In this document: piece after piece, positions 23,302 to 33,549 of the stretch
How the letters are laid out: each line of letters starts with the position of its first letter
Position numbering within the stretch: the stretch's first letter is position 1
Assembly (NCBI RefSeq): GCF_014196295.1
Contig: NZ_JACIDK010000001.1
Location: 290,785 to 354,784, forward strand
Length of the DNA stretch: 64,000 nt
DNA from: Phenylobacterium haematophilum
GTDB lineage: Bacteria; Pseudomonadota; Alphaproteobacteria; Caulobacterales; Caulobacteraceae
Direction of reading: 5' to 3'
Made by a program: the position numbers and the translations under genes
Notes under the pieces: generated by a model
What the model was told of the DNA's origin: nothing
Databases searched by the model: none
The model's input: only the letters and a program-made list of their open reading frames with translations

Positions 23302-26300
23302 CTACTCCGCGGCGTTGGCGACTTCGCTTTCTGCGCCGGCGACGACGTCATTGCTGCGGCGCTTGCGACGACGCAGGCCCAGTCGATCGGCCAGCGCGCC
23401 GAACCGCTGACCGTAGACCTTCGGCGCAGCCAGCATCACCGGCGTCAGGATCAGCGTCAGCAGCGTGGCGAAGGACAGGCCCCAGACCACCGCGCCCGAC
23501 AGCTGCACCCACCACTCGGACCCAGGGGCCTTGTACTCCATGTGCATGCCGTGGAAGTTCGGGTGCAGCTGGAACATCAGCGGCAGCAGGCCGACGACGG
23601 TCACCAGCGTGGTCAGCATGACCGGCCGGAACCGCTGGGTCGCCGCCCGCACCGCCGCCTCGTCGGCCGGGAAGCCGGCCCGCCGCAGCTGGTAGTAAGT
23701 GTCGACCAGCACGATGTTGTGGCCGACGACGACCCCGGCCAGGGCCACGACGCCGGTCCCCAGCATGATCACCGAGATGTAGTCGAAGGTGTGCGCGACG
23801 TTCACGACCACGCCCAGCAGCACGCCGACCGTCGACAGCGCCACCGCCGAGAGCGTCACCACCACGCCGTAGAACGAGTTGAACTGCCAGAGCAGGATCA
23901 CGCCCATCAGGAACAGCGACACCGCCATGGCGACGACGAAGAACCGGGCCGCCTCCTGGCCTTCCTCGTCGGCCCCGGTGAACTTCCAGCGCACGTTCGG
24001 GTCGATGTTCGCCTTCTCGAGCCAGGGCCGCAGCTCGCCGATCTTGTGGCTCGCCGCCACGCCCTCGACGGTGTTGGCCTGGATCACCGCCAGCCGCTGG
24101 CCGTCCCGCCGCTGGATCGTCGTCACCTGCTGGGCCGGGGCCAGCTTGATGAAGTAGCTGGCCGGCACCGGGCCGAACTGGGTCGGGATCTTCAGAGTGT
24201 CGAAGGCGGCGACATTCCGGCTCTCGGGCGGGAACCGCACGCGGATGTCGAGCTCGTCGTCGGCGTCGTCGGGACGGAAGCGCCCGACAAGCACCCCGCC
24301 GGTCACGAACTGGATCGCCTGGCCGACGGTCAGCACGTCGACGCCGTAGCGCCCGGCGGCCTCGCGGTCGACGGTCATGTTCCATTCGATGCCGGGCGAG
24401 GTCCGGTTGTCCTCAAGCTCGTGCAACTGGCGGTCGGCCGCCAGCTTGGCTTTCACGAGATCGGCGGCCTTGTTCAGCGCCGCCGGGTCCTGGCTGCGCA
24501 GCTCGACCTGCACGTCCTTGCCGACCGGGGGGCCGCCCTGCGGTTCGCGCACCTCAACCTCGACGCCGGGGATTCCGGCGACGCGCTTGCGCACCTCGTT
24601 GGCGATGTCCTTGCCCACCAGGCCCAGTTCCAGTCGGTCCTCGTAGTCGACGAAATCAAGGCTGATGCGCCCGATCGTGTCATTGGGGATCGAGTTCGGC
24701 CCGCCGCCGGGGCTGGCGGTGCCCGACCGCACGAAGATCGAATTGACGCCTTTCAGGCCGATCAGCCGGTTTTCGACCTGCCGCACGATCTGGTCCTGGG
24801 CCTGCGGCGAGAGGTTGCCCCGCGCCTTGACGTAGACCGACACGTACTCCGGGTCCTGCTGCAGGAAGAACTCGGTCGGCTTGTTCTCGGCCCGGAATGC
24901 GATGACCACCAGCACGATGATCGCCAGCGTAGCGAACATGGTCGTGGTCGGGTGCCGGCCTAGCGTGTCGACGGTCCGCGCGTACCAGCCCATGAAGCCG
25001 GTCATCTCGCGCGGGTCGCCGCGTTCGGACTTCTCGATCTCAGCCAGATGCGCTTCGTCCACCGCGGCCTTGCGGCCGAAGATCGAGCCCAGCGCCGGTG
25101 TGAAGATCAGCGCGATGAAAATCGACGCGCCCAGCACGTAGAACAGGGTCATGGGCAGGAAGCTCATGAACTTGCCCGGGATCGAGTTCCAGAACAGGAA
25201 CGGCAGGAAGGCGCACAGCGTCGTCAGGGTGCCGTTCAGAACCGGCCAGAACATGCGCTTGCCGGCTGCGGCGAAGGCTTCCTCCTTGGACATGCCCTCG
25301 GCCATTTTCCGATCGGCGTACTCGACCACCACGATGCCGCCGTCGACCAGGATGCCGACCGCCAGCACCAGGCCGAACATGACCATCTGGTTCAAGGTCA
25401 CGCCGGTGGCGTTGAGCATCAGGAAGGCCAGCATGAAGCAGGCGGGGATCGCCGAGCCGACCATCAGCCCCTGGCGGATACCCAGGGTCGCCACGATGAT
25501 CAGCATGACCAGGATGGTGGCGATCAGCAGACCGCTCTCCAACACCACCAGGGTGCGGCCGATGAAGTCGCTTTCGTCGAAGATGTAGGAGACCTTGACC
25601 GTTTCGGGCCAGCGCTTCTGCTCCTCGGCGACGACCTTTCGAACCTCTTTCACGGTGTCGAGGACGTTGGCCCCCGAGCGCTTGGCCACGTCCACCGAGA
25701 ACGCAGGCTGGCCGTTGAAGCGCGTGATGTAATTGGCTTCCTTGAACGTCCGTCGCACGTCGCCGATGTCGCCGACGGTGATCAGCCGGTCGCCGTTCTT
25801 CTTGATCGGCAGGGCCAGGATGTCGCCCGGCTGATTGACCACGCCGGGGACCTTGACCGCGAACTTGCCCGCCCCCGATTCCAGGTTGCCGGCCGGCACC
25901 AGCTGGTTGTTGCGGCCGATCACTTGAGCCAGTTCGCCGGGCGAGACGTTGGCCGCCTCCATGCGCACCGGGTCGATGGTGACTTCCAGAAGCTCTTCGC
26001 GTCCGCCGTTCAGATAGACCTCGAGTACGCCGGGCGTGCTTTCCAGCCGATCCTGAAGGTTGCGCGAGATGTGGAACAGCGTGCGCTCGGGGGCCGCGCC
26101 GGACAGCACGATGCCGATTATCGGCTCGCCGGACGCGTTGGCCTCCTCGATGATCGGCTCCTCGGCGTCGGGCGGGAACTTGCCGCGGGCCAGGTCGACC
26201 TTGGCGCGGACCTCGCCCAGGGCCTTGTCCTTGTCGAAGTCGGCCTCGAACTCCAGGTTCACGATCGCCATGCTCTGGCGGGCCACCGCGTTCATCTCCT

Positions 26301-26538
26301 TGACGCCCTCGATGGTCTGGAGCTCGGTCTCCAGCGGCCGAACGAGCAGGCGCTCGGCGTCCTCGGGACTGACGCCAGGATAGGGCACCACCACGGTGAT
26401 GAACGGGAAGTCGATGTTCGGGTTGGATTCCCGCGGCATCGACAGATAGGCGAAAAACCCAAACAGGCTGGCGATCAGGGTGACGGCCAGCACCACCTTG
26501 CGCCGTTTGATCGCGCCGTCGATCAGAGGTCCGATCAT
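23302..26538 (-). CDS. RND efflux pump inner-membrane subunit (1078 aa)
   Basis: Proton-driven multidrug or solute efflux transporter of the HAE type, trimeric in the inner membrane. One membrane helix at the start (VVLAVTLIASLFGFFAYLSM), a large periplasmic loop, then a helix bundle with GLVLAVGILVDGGIVVVEYA (the GxxxDxxxVxxE proton-relay region), a second periplasmic loop and the C-terminal bundle. Length is standard. It lies 30 bp downstream of the adaptor gene and AGGAG precedes the ATG. No dedicated outer-membrane gene is adjacent; the TolC-like protein at 63 kb is far away. Confidence 0.93.
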   Translation of the reverse strand: MIGPLIDGAIKRRKVVLAVTLIASLFGFFAYLSMPRESNPNIDFPFITVVVPYPGVSPEDAERLLVRPLETELQTIEGVKEMNAVARQSMAIVNLEFEADFDKDKALGEVRAKVDLARGKFPPDAEEPIIEEANASGEPIIGIVLSGAAPERTLFHISRNLQDRLESTPGVLEVYLNGGREELLEVTIDPVRMEAANVSPGELAQVIGRNNQLVPAGNLESGAGKFAVKVPGVVNQPGDILALPIKKNGDRLITVGDIGDVRRTFKEANYITRFNGQPAFSVDVAKRSGANVLDTVKEVRKVVAEEQKRWPETVKVSYIFDESDFIGRTLVVLESGLLIATILVMLIIVATLGIRQGLMVGSAIPACFMLAFLMLNATGVTLNQMVMFGLVLAVGILVDGGIVVVEYADRKMAEGMSKEEAFAAAGKRMFWPVLNGTLTTLCAFLPFLFWNSIPGKFMSFLPMTLFYVLGASIFIALIFTPALGSIFGRKAAVDEAHLAEIEKSERGDPREMTGFMGWYARTVDTLGRHPTTTMFATLAIIVLVVIAFRAENKPTEFFLQQDPEYVSVYVKARGNLSPQAQDQIVRQVENRLIGLKGVNSIFVRSGTASPGGGPNSIPNDTIGRISLDFVDYEDRLELGLVGKDIANEVRKRVAGIPGVEVEVREPQGGPPVGKDVQVELRSQDPAALNKAADLVKAKLAADRQLHELEDNRTSPGIEWNMTVDREAAGRYGVDVLTVGQAIQFVTGGVLVGRFRPDDADDELDIRVRFPPESRNVAAFDTLKIPTQFGPVPASYFIKLAPAQQVTTIQRRDGQRLAVIQANTVEGVAASHKIGELRPWLEKANIDPNVRWKFTGADEEGQEAARFFVVAMAVSLFLMGVILLWQFNSFYGVVVTLSAVALSTVGVLLGVVVNVAHTFDYISVIMLGTGVVALAGVVVGHNIVLVDTYYQLRRAGFPADEAAVRAATQRFRPVMLTTLVTVVGLLPLMFQLHPNFHGMHMEYKAPGSEWWVQLSGAVVWGLSFATLLTLILTPVMLAAPKVYGQRFGALADRLGLRRRKRRSNDVVAGAESEVANAAE

Positions 26539-26568
26539 AGCCTCGTCTCCTGATGAGCAGGGGCGCGC

Positions 26569-27630
26569 TTAGCGCGCCGCGGCCACTCGAACCTTCTGAC
26601 CTTCGGCCACGTACGATTGGCCGACGGTGATCACGCGGGCGGGGCCGCGCAGGCCCGTCACCCAGATGCCCTGCGGGGTCTCTTCCAGCACCTTGATCGG
26701 CGCGAACGCGACCTTGTCGTCAGCCAGGACGTAGCGCACGCCCTGGCGACCGGCTGCGTCGAGCACCAGCGAGGACAGCGGCACCAGGTGAGCCGGGCCC
26801 GACCCGGCGTTGATCCGCACCGCCGCCGACAGGCCCGAGCGGGTCATCTGCGGGTTCGCGGTGGTGATCTCGATACGATAGGTGCGGGTCTGAGCATCGG
26901 CTTCGCGCGCAGCGTAACGCACCTTGCCGGCCAGGGTCTCGCCGGAGGTCAACTGGGCGTTGGCGGTCGAGCCAACCTTGACCTTCGAGGCTTCGGTTTC
27001 CGGCAGATCGCCGACGATCAGCAGCGGATTGAGCTCGATCATCGTGCCGCAGGGCTGGCCGGGGGACAGATAGGCGCCGACCTCCGCGTCGCGCTTGTCG
27101 AACACGCCGTCGAACGGCGCGCGGATGCTCATTTGCTCGACGCCCAGCTCGGCCTGGCGGACCGTGGCCGCGGCGGCGTCCAGGTTGGCCTGGTCCTGCA
27201 GCACCTGGGTCTGTGAGCGATAGCCCCTGGCCGCAAGGTCGGCCGAGGCCTTCTGCTGCAATTGGCGCGAACGCAGGTTGGCGCGGGCCTGGTCCAGCGT
27301 GGCTTGGCGGGCGTCGACGTTCAGGCGGCACAGGACCGTGCCTTTGCGCACGAACGAACCTTCAATCGCGGGTGTGGCGGCGACGACGCCGGCGGTCTCC
27401 GAACGGACCACCACGCTGCGGGCGGCCTCCGTCCGGCCGCGAATGGCCACGACGTATTCATGCGTGGCTTCCGGGGTCATGATCGCCTGCACGGTCGGCA
27501 GGGCGTCGGCGGTCTTCGCCTCGGCCTTTCCGGATTTGCCTGCGCGGTTCGCGACCGTGCCGACGGTGAAGGCCAGCACCAGCACCACGACCACCGCGAT
27601 CACAAACAGATACTGTGATTTGATACGCAT
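26569..27630 (-). CDS. RND efflux periplasmic adaptor subunit (353 aa)
   Basis: Membrane-fusion protein linking the RND pump to an outer-membrane channel. N-terminal anchor helix FVIAVVVVLVLAFTVGTVAN (residues 9-28), lipoyl half-motifs (VVRSETAGVV; GTVLCRLNVD), an alpha-hairpin (RQATLDQARANLRSRQLQQK), and a barrel domain (ISIRAPFDGVFDKRDAEVGAY region). First gene of a two-gene operon with the pump. No regulator is adjacent on this strand. Confidence 0.92.
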   Translation of the reverse strand: MRIKSQYLFVIAVVVVLVLAFTVGTVANRAGKSGKAEAKTADALPTVQAIMTPEATHEYVVAIRGRTEAARSVVVRSETAGVVAATPAIEGSFVRKGTVLCRLNVDARQATLDQARANLRSRQLQQKASADLAARGYRSQTQVLQDQANLDAAAATVRQAELGVEQMSIRAPFDGVFDKRDAEVGAYLSPGQPCGTMIELNPLLIVGDLPETEASKVKVGSTANAQLTSGETLAGKVRYAAREADAQTRTYRIEITTANPQMTRSGLSAAVRINAGSGPAHLVPLSSLVLDAAGRQGVRYVLADDKVAFAPIKVLEETPQGIWVTGLRGPARVITVGQSYVAEGQKVRVAAAR

Positions 27631-27881
27631 TCAGTTGTTTCCCCCCGGGCAGCAACGAAGTCGCGACCACATCTGAATCGCAGTCGTATGCCCGGACCGC
27701 AGAAATCAGCTTTTGACGTCTTCTGATGCCGCCGTTCTGCGACTGCAAATGAAATCGCGGACAGACAACCTAAAGGGCGGATAATGTGCCCCCGGCGCCG
27801 CAGGATTGCAGCATGGCCTTGCTTGCTCTTTAACGCCGCCGACGCTCCAATATCCGCCGTCTGCAAGGAAAGTACGCCGCC

Positions 27882-28322
27882 GTGAAATACCTGCACACTA
27901 TGGTCCGGGTGACCGACCTCGACGCCTCGCTCGACTTCTATTGCAACAAGCTCGGCCTGGTCGAAGTCTCGCGCAGCGAAAATCCGGGGGGACGATTCAC
28001 CCTGGTGTTCCTTTGCGCCCCGGCGGACCGCGAGGCGGCGCTGGCGGCCAATGCCCCGATGGTCGAGCTGACCTACAACTGGGACCCGGAGGATTATCAA
28101 GGCGGCCGCAATTTCGGCCATCTGGCCTATGCGGTCGACGACATCTACGCGACGTGCCAACGGCTGGCGGACGGCGGGGTGACGATTAACCGGCCGCCAC
28201 GCGACGGCCACATGGCTTTCGTCCGTTCGCCCGACGGCATTTCGATCGAACTGCTGCAGGCCGGTCCGCGCAAAGAGCCAGCCGAACCCTGGGCTTCGAT
28301 GCCGAACACGGGGGCGTGGTGA
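27882..28322 (+). CDS. gloA: Lactoylglutathione lyase, glyoxalase I (146 aa)
   Basis: Isomerises the hemithioacetal of methylglyoxal and glutathione in the cytoplasm. VOC-fold protein with the metal ligands H5 (YLHTMVRV), E62 (VELTYNWD), H80 (NFGHLAYAV) and E123 (ISIELLQ). The motif [17 protein letters not shown] is diagnostic for GloA. Length fits the nickel-type bacterial enzyme. It starts with GTG, with AAGGAAAG about 9 bases upstream. The SDR gene overlaps its end. Confidence 0.95.
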   Translation: MKYLHTMVRVTDLDASLDFYCNKLGLVEVSRSENPGGRFTLVFLCAPADREAALAANAPMVELTYNWDPEDYQGGRNFGHLAYAVDDIYATCQRLADGGVTINRPPRDGHMAFVRSPDGISIELLQAGPRKEPAEPWASMPNTGAW

Positions 28323-29104
28323 GCGGCCGTCTTTCGGGACGCTCGGCGCTAATCACCGGCGCAGCCGGCGGCATCGGCCTGGGCTGCGCCCGCGCCTTCG
28401 CCGCCGAGGGCTGCGACCTCGTCCTGCTCGACCTCGACGAGGCGCGGGTGATCGCCGCCGCCGAACAATTGTCGGAAGCTAGCGGCCGCCAGGTCCATGC
28501 GCTCGCCTGCGATCTCGCCGACGCCGACGCCGCCCGACAGGCGGTGATCCGGGCTGCGGCGCTCCTCGGCAAGGTCGACGTGCTGGTCAACAACGCCGGG
28601 ATGCTGGTCCCGGGCGATATCCTCGACGCCGAGTTGGAGGACTTCGACCGGGTGATGGCGGTGAACCTCCGCGCCCCGTTCGTGGTCGGCCAGACGGTCG
28701 CCCGCCACATGGTCGACGCCAAGATCAAGGGCTCGATCATCAACATGTCCTCGATCAACGCGGTGCTCGCGATCCCGGGACAAGTCGCCTACGTCGCCTC
28801 CAAGGGCGGTCTGGCGCAGCTGACCAAGGCCATGGCCTTGGGTCTGGCGCCGTACGGCGTGCGGGTGAACGCCATCGGCCCGGGGACGATCGTCACCGAC
28901 ATCCTGAAGGGCGTGCTGGAAAATGACGACGCCCGCCGCCGGGTGCTGCAACGCACGCCGCTGGGCCGCTTCGGCGAGACCGACGAGATCGGCAAGGTCG
29001 CCGTGTTTTTGGCCAGCGACGACAGTTCCTACATCACGGGCCAGACCATCTATCCCGATGGCGGCCGCCTGGCGCTGAACTATACCGTGCCGGTGGCGGA
29101 CTGA
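28316..29104 (+). CDS. SDR-family oxidoreductase (262 aa)
   Basis: NAD(P)-dependent short-chain dehydrogenase. Rossmann motif TGAAGGIG (residues 14-21), NNAG at 92-95, catalytic S145 or S146, Y159 and K163 (VAYVASKGG), and the C-terminal [13 protein letters not shown]. Classical SDR length. It starts at one of two adjacent GTG codons; the second forms a GTGA overlap with gloA, so the two are co-translated. It may reduce an aldehyde or a sugar-derived carbonyl; substrate unknown. Confidence 0.9.
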   Translation: MVSGRLSGRSALITGAAGGIGLGCARAFAAEGCDLVLLDLDEARVIAAAEQLSEASGRQVHALACDLADADAARQAVIRAAALLGKVDVLVNNAGMLVPGDILDAELEDFDRVMAVNLRAPFVVGQTVARHMVDAKIKGSIINMSSINAVLAIPGQVAYVASKGGLAQLTKAMALGLAPYGVRVNAIGPGTIVTDILKGVLENDDARRRVLQRTPLGRFGETDEIGKVAVFLASDDSSYITGQTIYPDGGRLALNYTVPVAD

Positions 29105-29154
29105 ATTTTCCCTCCACCCTCCCCACAGGAGGGAGGGAAGGCTACAAGCCCCCG

Positions 29155-30768
29155 ATGCTGCGACTGACCGAAATCAAGCTGCCCCTGGGCCATCCGCCGG
29201 AGGACCTGCGCACGGCCGTGCTGGCCAAGCTGGCCGGTCCCGAGGCCGAACTCGTCTCATTCGAGGTGTTCCGCCGGGCCAATGACGCGCGACGCAAGTC
29301 GGCGATCCTGATGGTCTACACGGTCGATGTCGTGGTGACCGACGAGGCCGCGGTGCTGGCGCGTCACGCCGGCGACCGCAACGTCCAGCCGACGCCCGAC
29401 ATGGCCTATCGTCACGTGGCCCAGGCCCCGGCCGGGCTCGCCAAGCGCCCGGTGGTCATCGGCGCCGGACCCTGCGGCCTGTTCGCCGGCCTGATCCTGG
29501 CCGAGATGGGGTACAAGCCGATCATCCTTGAGCGCGGCAAGGTCGTGCGCGAGCGCACCAAGGACACCTGGGACCTCTGGCGGCGCGGCAAGCTGCATCC
29601 CGAATCCAACGTCCAGTTCGGGGAGGGCGGCGCCGGCACCTTCTCCGACGGCAAGCTCTACAGCCAGATCAAGGATCCACGCTTCCTCAGTCGCAAGGTG
29701 CTGACCGAGTTCGTGGCCGCCGGCGCACCGCCTGAGATCCTGACCGAGGCCCATCCGCACGTCGGGACCTTCCGGCTCGTGACCATGGTCGAGGCCATGC
29801 GCGAAAAGGTCGAGGCGCTCGGCGGCGAGTACCGGTTCGGGCACAAGGTCGAGGACTTCGACGTCGTGGAGGAGGGCGGCCAGCGCCGGCTCGTCGGCCT
29901 GCATCTGCAGGACGGCGGCTACATCGAGGCTGACCACGTGGTCCTGGCCCTCGGCCACAGCGCCCGCGACACCTTCCGCACGCTCTACGACCGCGGCGTC
30001 CACATCGAGGCCAAGCCGTTCTCGCTCGGCTTTCGCATCGAGCATCCGCAGTCCTGGATCGACCGCGCCCGGTTCGGTACCAGCGCCGGGCACAAGGACC
30101 TGGGCGCGGCGGCCTACAGCCTCTCGCACCACTGTTCCAACGGCCGCACGGTCTACAGCTTCTGCATGTGCCCGGGCGGCACGGTGGTCGCCGCCGCCTC
30201 CGAGCCGGGGCGCGTCGTCACCAACGGCATGAGCCAGTATTCCCGCAACGAGCGGAACGCCAACGCCGGCATCGTCGTCGGCATCACCCCGGACGAGGAC
30301 TATCCCGGCCACCCGCTGGCCGGGATCGAGCTTCAGCGCCATTGGGAGTCCCAGGCCTTCGTCGCCGGGGGCGGGACCTACGCCGCGCCCGGCCAGCGGG
30401 TCGGCGACTTCCTGGCCGGCAAGCCCTCGATCAGCCTGGGCGAGGTCGTTCCCTCTTACCGCCCGGGCGTCACGCCGACTGACCTGTCGACCTGTCTGCC
30501 GGACTTCGCCATCGCGGCGATCCGTGAGGCTCTGCCGGCCTTCGCCCGCCAGATCCCCGGCTTCGACCATGCCGACGCAGTGCTGACCGGCGTCGAGACC
30601 CGCACCTCCTCGCCGGTCCGCATCACCCGCGGCAAGGATTTCCAGAGCCTCAATACGCTCGGGCTCTATCCGGCCGGCGAAGGCGCAGGCTACGCCGGCG
30701 GCATCCTCTCGGCCTCCATCGACGGCATCAAGGTCGCCGAAGCCGTGGCGCGGAACATCGTGGGCTAA
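29155..30768 (+). CDS. FAD-dependent oxidoreductase, COG2509 type (537 aa)
   Basis: Flavoprotein of the uncharacterised FAD-dehydrogenase family COG2509. N-terminal domain of about 95 residues precedes the dinucleotide fold VVIGAGPCGLFAGLILAEMG; SNVQFGEGGAGTFSDGKL and GHSARDT are conserved in the family; the C-terminal YPAGEGAGYAGGILSASIDG binds FAD. Full length. A pyrimidine/purine inverted repeat (29106-29138) lies just upstream and includes the GGAGGGAGGG Shine-Dalgarno-like stretch. Reaction unknown. Confidence 0.88.
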   Translation: MLRLTEIKLPLGHPPEDLRTAVLAKLAGPEAELVSFEVFRRANDARRKSAILMVYTVDVVVTDEAAVLARHAGDRNVQPTPDMAYRHVAQAPAGLAKRPVVIGAGPCGLFAGLILAEMGYKPIILERGKVVRERTKDTWDLWRRGKLHPESNVQFGEGGAGTFSDGKLYSQIKDPRFLSRKVLTEFVAAGAPPEILTEAHPHVGTFRLVTMVEAMREKVEALGGEYRFGHKVEDFDVVEEGGQRRLVGLHLQDGGYIEADHVVLALGHSARDTFRTLYDRGVHIEAKPFSLGFRIEHPQSWIDRARFGTSAGHKDLGAAAYSLSHHCSNGRTVYSFCMCPGGTVVAAASEPGRVVTNGMSQYSRNERNANAGIVVGITPDEDYPGHPLAGIELQRHWESQAFVAGGGTYAAPGQRVGDFLAGKPSISLGEVVPSYRPGVTPTDLSTCLPDFAIAAIREALPAFARQIPGFDHADAVLTGVETRTSSPVRITRGKDFQSLNTLGLYPAGEGAGYAGGILSASIDGIKVAEAVARNIVG

Positions 30769-31220
30769 TTCGCCGGCAGGCTCCGCTTGGCGAACCAAGC
30801 GACGATCAGGCCGAAGGCCAGCATGGCCAGGCCGTTCTTGATCACAGCCTCGACGCTGAACTTCGGAACCCGGCCGATCGCTGACAGCGGCATGACCACA
30901 TAGTTCATGACCGCGTAGATCACGACACCGTAGCCCAGGCCCGAGATGACCCAGGCCCGCCGCAGCGCCGGCGCAACCAGGCTCGTCAGAACGAACACGG
31001 CCGCGATGATCAGGCCCATCAGCTCCTGCAGCGCCGCGCCCAGCACCGCCGTGGCGGCGCCGCCGTCGAACGCGGCCTTACCGATCAGGCCGCTGGCGAT
31101 GAAGTGGAGGATCGTGGTCAAGCCGGCGCCGCTGATCATCATGGCCGCGCCGATGTCGAGGGTGGCGGCGACGATTCCGCCCAGGGCGATCGCCGTTAGG
31201 ATCGAGCGTTTCGAAGCCAC
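30765..31220 (-). CDS. Four-helix integral membrane protein, unknown function (151 aa)
   Basis: A 151-residue membrane protein with four hydrophobic helices: about residues 6-27, 45-60, 66-98 and 115-145. It contains the pattern LHFIASGLIGKAAFDGG and ends in WFAKRSLPAN. GTG at 31218-31220 starts it, with GGGGGA about 6 bases upstream. The two genes at this point are convergent and overlap by 4 bases. Similar small proteins are common in proteobacteria without a known role. Confidence 0.75.
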   Translation of the reverse strand: MASKRSILTAIALGGIVAATLDIGAAMMISGAGLTTILHFIASGLIGKAAFDGGAATAVLGAALQELMGLIIAAVFVLTSLVAPALRRAWVISGLGYGVVIYAVMNYVVMPLSAIGRVPKFSVEAVIKNGLAMLAFGLIVAWFAKRSLPAN

Positions 31221-31276
31221 CTGCGTCCCCCGGCCCAGCCTCGGATAGGGGACGCTAGGCCAAGATCGGCGTTCGC

Positions 31277-32308
31277 TCAATCGGCGCGCGGCGGATAGGC
31301 GTGCAGTGCGCCGTTCGGGTCCTCGACGCTGGCCTCGCCGACGTAGTTCGGGCCGACCGGAACCTTGCCGTGGCCGCCCGGGATGTCGAGCACGTAGGTC
31401 GGCTGGCAGAGCCCGGAGTAGCGGCCGCGCAGGGCCTTCATCAGCGCGCGGCCCTCGGCGAGGCTGGTGCGCTGATGGCTGGTGCCCGGCGCCAGGTCGC
31501 CCTGGTGTAGATAGTAGGGCCGTATGCGGTTCTCGACGAAGCTTCGCATCAGCGCGCCCAGCGTTTCCGGATCGTCGTTGACGCCCTTCAGCAGCACGGT
31601 CTGGCTCAGCATCGGCAGTCCTGCGTCGATGATCTTGGCGCAGGCGGCGCGCGCGGGCTGCGTCAGCTCGCGCGGATGGTTGGCGTGCAGGGCGACATAG
31701 ACCGCCTTGCCCTCGCACCGGATCGCCGCGACGAGTTCGTCGGTGACGGCGGTCGGATCCACCACAGGCACGCGGGTGTGGTAGCGCACCACCTTCACGT
31801 GCTCGATCGCAGCCAGCCGCGCCGAGATGTCGGCCAGCCGCCGCGGCGACAGCACGAACGGGTCGCCGCCGGTGACGATGACCTCCCAGATCTCCGGGCG
31901 CTGCGCGATGTACTCGAACGCTGCGTCGAGCTGGGACGCCGTCAGGTTCGACAGGCCCTCGGGGCCGACCATCTCGCGTCTGAAGCAAAACCGGCAGTAA
32001 ACCGCGCAGGTATGGGTCGGCTTCAGCAGCACGCGGTCGGGGTAGCGGTGGACGATGCCCTCGACAGGGCTATGGGCGAAGTCGCCGATCGGATCGGGAC
32101 TTTCCTCGGCCAGGGTCTCCAACTCCGCCTCGCTCGGCATCAGCTGGCGCGCGATCGGATCGGCCGGGTCGGCGGCGTCGATGAGGTCGGCCATGTCAGG
32201 CGTGATCGCCAGCGCATAGCGCGCGGCGACGCGCTCGAGCTCGGGCAGCCGCTCCAGCGGCGCCAGCCCGGCCGCGACCAGGTCGCCAGGTTTGCGAAGC
32301 GTGCTCAT
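31277..32308 (-). CDS. epmB: EF-P beta-lysylation protein EpmB, lysine 2,3-aminomutase family (343 aa)
   Basis: Radical SAM/PLP enzyme that converts lysine to beta-lysine for transfer to elongation factor P. The iron-sulfur cluster cysteines are C101, C105 and C108 in CAVYCRFCF; VIVTGGDPF is the next radical SAM strand; VALHANHPREL and QTVLLKGVNDD follow, and the C-terminus has VLDIPGGHGKVPVGPNY with the PLP-binding Lys region. Length about 340 matches EpmB rather than the larger clostridial aminomutase. Gene order epmB-epmA on this strand, next to efp, confirms the function. Confidence 0.94.
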   Translation of the reverse strand: MSTLRKPGDLVAAGLAPLERLPELERVAARYALAITPDMADLIDAADPADPIARQLMPSEAELETLAEESPDPIGDFAHSPVEGIVHRYPDRVLLKPTHTCAVYCRFCFRREMVGPEGLSNLTASQLDAAFEYIAQRPEIWEVIVTGGDPFVLSPRRLADISARLAAIEHVKVVRYHTRVPVVDPTAVTDELVAAIRCEGKAVYVALHANHPRELTQPARAACAKIIDAGLPMLSQTVLLKGVNDDPETLGALMRSFVENRIRPYYLHQGDLAPGTSHQRTSLAEGRALMKALRGRYSGLCQPTYVLDIPGGHGKVPVGPNYVGEASVEDPNGALHAYPPRAD

Positions 32309-32352
32309 GGCGCCCGCATATGGCGCATGCGGGCGGCGGCGGCAAATGCGGC

Positions 32353-33405
32353 CTAGGGCGCTACGTCGGCCACCGGCGTCCAGATCACCTGCTCGATGCG
32401 GCGGGCGCCGGTCGCCAGCATCACCAGGCGGTCGAAGCCGAGCGCCGAGCCGCAGGCGGCGGGCATGTGGGGCAGGGCGGCGAGGAAGTCTTCATCGATC
32501 GGATAGCGCTCGCCATAGACCCTGGCCTTCTCGTCCATTTCACACTGGAAGCGGCGACGCTGCTCGACCGGGTCGGTCAACTCGCCGAAGGCGTTGGCCA
32601 GCTCGACGCCGCAGGCATAGAGCTCGAAGCGCTCGGCGACCCGTGGGTCCGAAGCCTTTGGCCGGGCCAGCGCCGCCTCGCTGATCGGGTACTCGCAGAG
32701 GATGGTCGCGCGCCCCATGCCCAGGTTCGGCTCGACCCTCTCGACCAGGACCTTCGAATAGACGTCGGCCCAGACGTCGTCGTCGGCGATCCGCACCCCG
32801 GCCTGCATCGCGGCGCGGGCCAGTCCGTCGCGGTCGGTCCGCCCGTCAGCCTCGACCGTGGCCAGCAGATCGATCCCCGCATGGCGCTGGAAGGCCTCCT
32901 GCAGGCTCAACCGTTCGGGTTCCTGGAAAGGATCGCTGGATAGCTGCCGATAGGAAAGCGTCTTGGCCCCCACCGTCTCCGCCGCCAGCCGCAGCAGGTC
33001 CGCGCAGTCGGCCATCAGTTGTTCGTAGGGCTCGTCCGTTCTGTACCACTCCAGCAGGGTGAACTCGGGATGGTGCAACGGCCCGCGCTCGCGGTTTCGC
33101 CAGACGCGTGCGAAATCGAAAATCCGCGTCTCCCCGGCCGCCAGCAGCTTCTTGCAGGCGAACTCGGGCGAGGTGTGCAGGTAGAGCGGCGAGGTCTCGC
33201 CGGAATTGCCAATGATTTCCGTGGCGAAGGCGTGCAGATGCGCCTCGTTTCCGGGCGAGACCTGCAGCGCCGCGCCTTCGACCTCGGTGAAGCTTCGGTC
33301 CTCGAACCAGCGGCGCACGGCCCGGGTGATCGCGCCCCGCGCCTCCAGATACGGCCGGCGGTCCTGATGGATGTCGGCCCGCCACCAGGGCGATTGTGAA
33401 GTCAT
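32353..33405 (-). CDS. epmA: EF-P lysine aminoacylase EpmA (GenX/PoxA, 350 aa)
   Basis: Class II lysyl-tRNA-synthetase paralogue that attaches beta-lysine to elongation factor P. It lacks the anticodon-binding domain. Motif 2 is [20 protein letters not shown]; motif 3 is [20 protein letters not shown]. Length 350 is typical. The gene starts at ATG 33403-33405 and is 44 bp ahead of epmB on the same strand, while efp is transcribed divergently. EpmC, the hydroxylase, is not seen here. Confidence 0.95.
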   Translation of the reverse strand: MTSQSPWWRADIHQDRRPYLEARGAITRAVRRWFEDRSFTEVEGAALQVSPGNEAHLHAFATEIIGNSGETSPLYLHTSPEFACKKLLAAGETRIFDFARVWRNRERGPLHHPEFTLLEWYRTDEPYEQLMADCADLLRLAAETVGAKTLSYRQLSSDPFQEPERLSLQEAFQRHAGIDLLATVEADGRTDRDGLARAAMQAGVRIADDDVWADVYSKVLVERVEPNLGMGRATILCEYPISEAALARPKASDPRVAERFELYACGVELANAFGELTDPVEQRRRFQCEMDEKARVYGERYPIDEDFLAALPHMPAACGSALGFDRLVMLATGARRIEQVIWTPVADVAP

Positions 33406-33549
33406 CGGCGCAGGCGTCCCTTATGCGGCCATTTCGATCATGACTGGCGAATTTCGCCTTCATCGTATAGGTGCGCGGCAAGACCGCCGCTCGGCGGAAT
33501 CGCGCGGGGCCGATGGCCGGCCTCCCCAATAGGCTTGAGGACGAACTAC

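Noticed and set aside
29106-29138. Inverted repeat TTCCCTCC...GGAGGGAA between the SDR and FAD genes, considered as a terminator.
   Set aside because: There is no T-run after it and its 3' arm may serve as a ribosome binding site region for the FAD gene, so it is left as a note in that entry.
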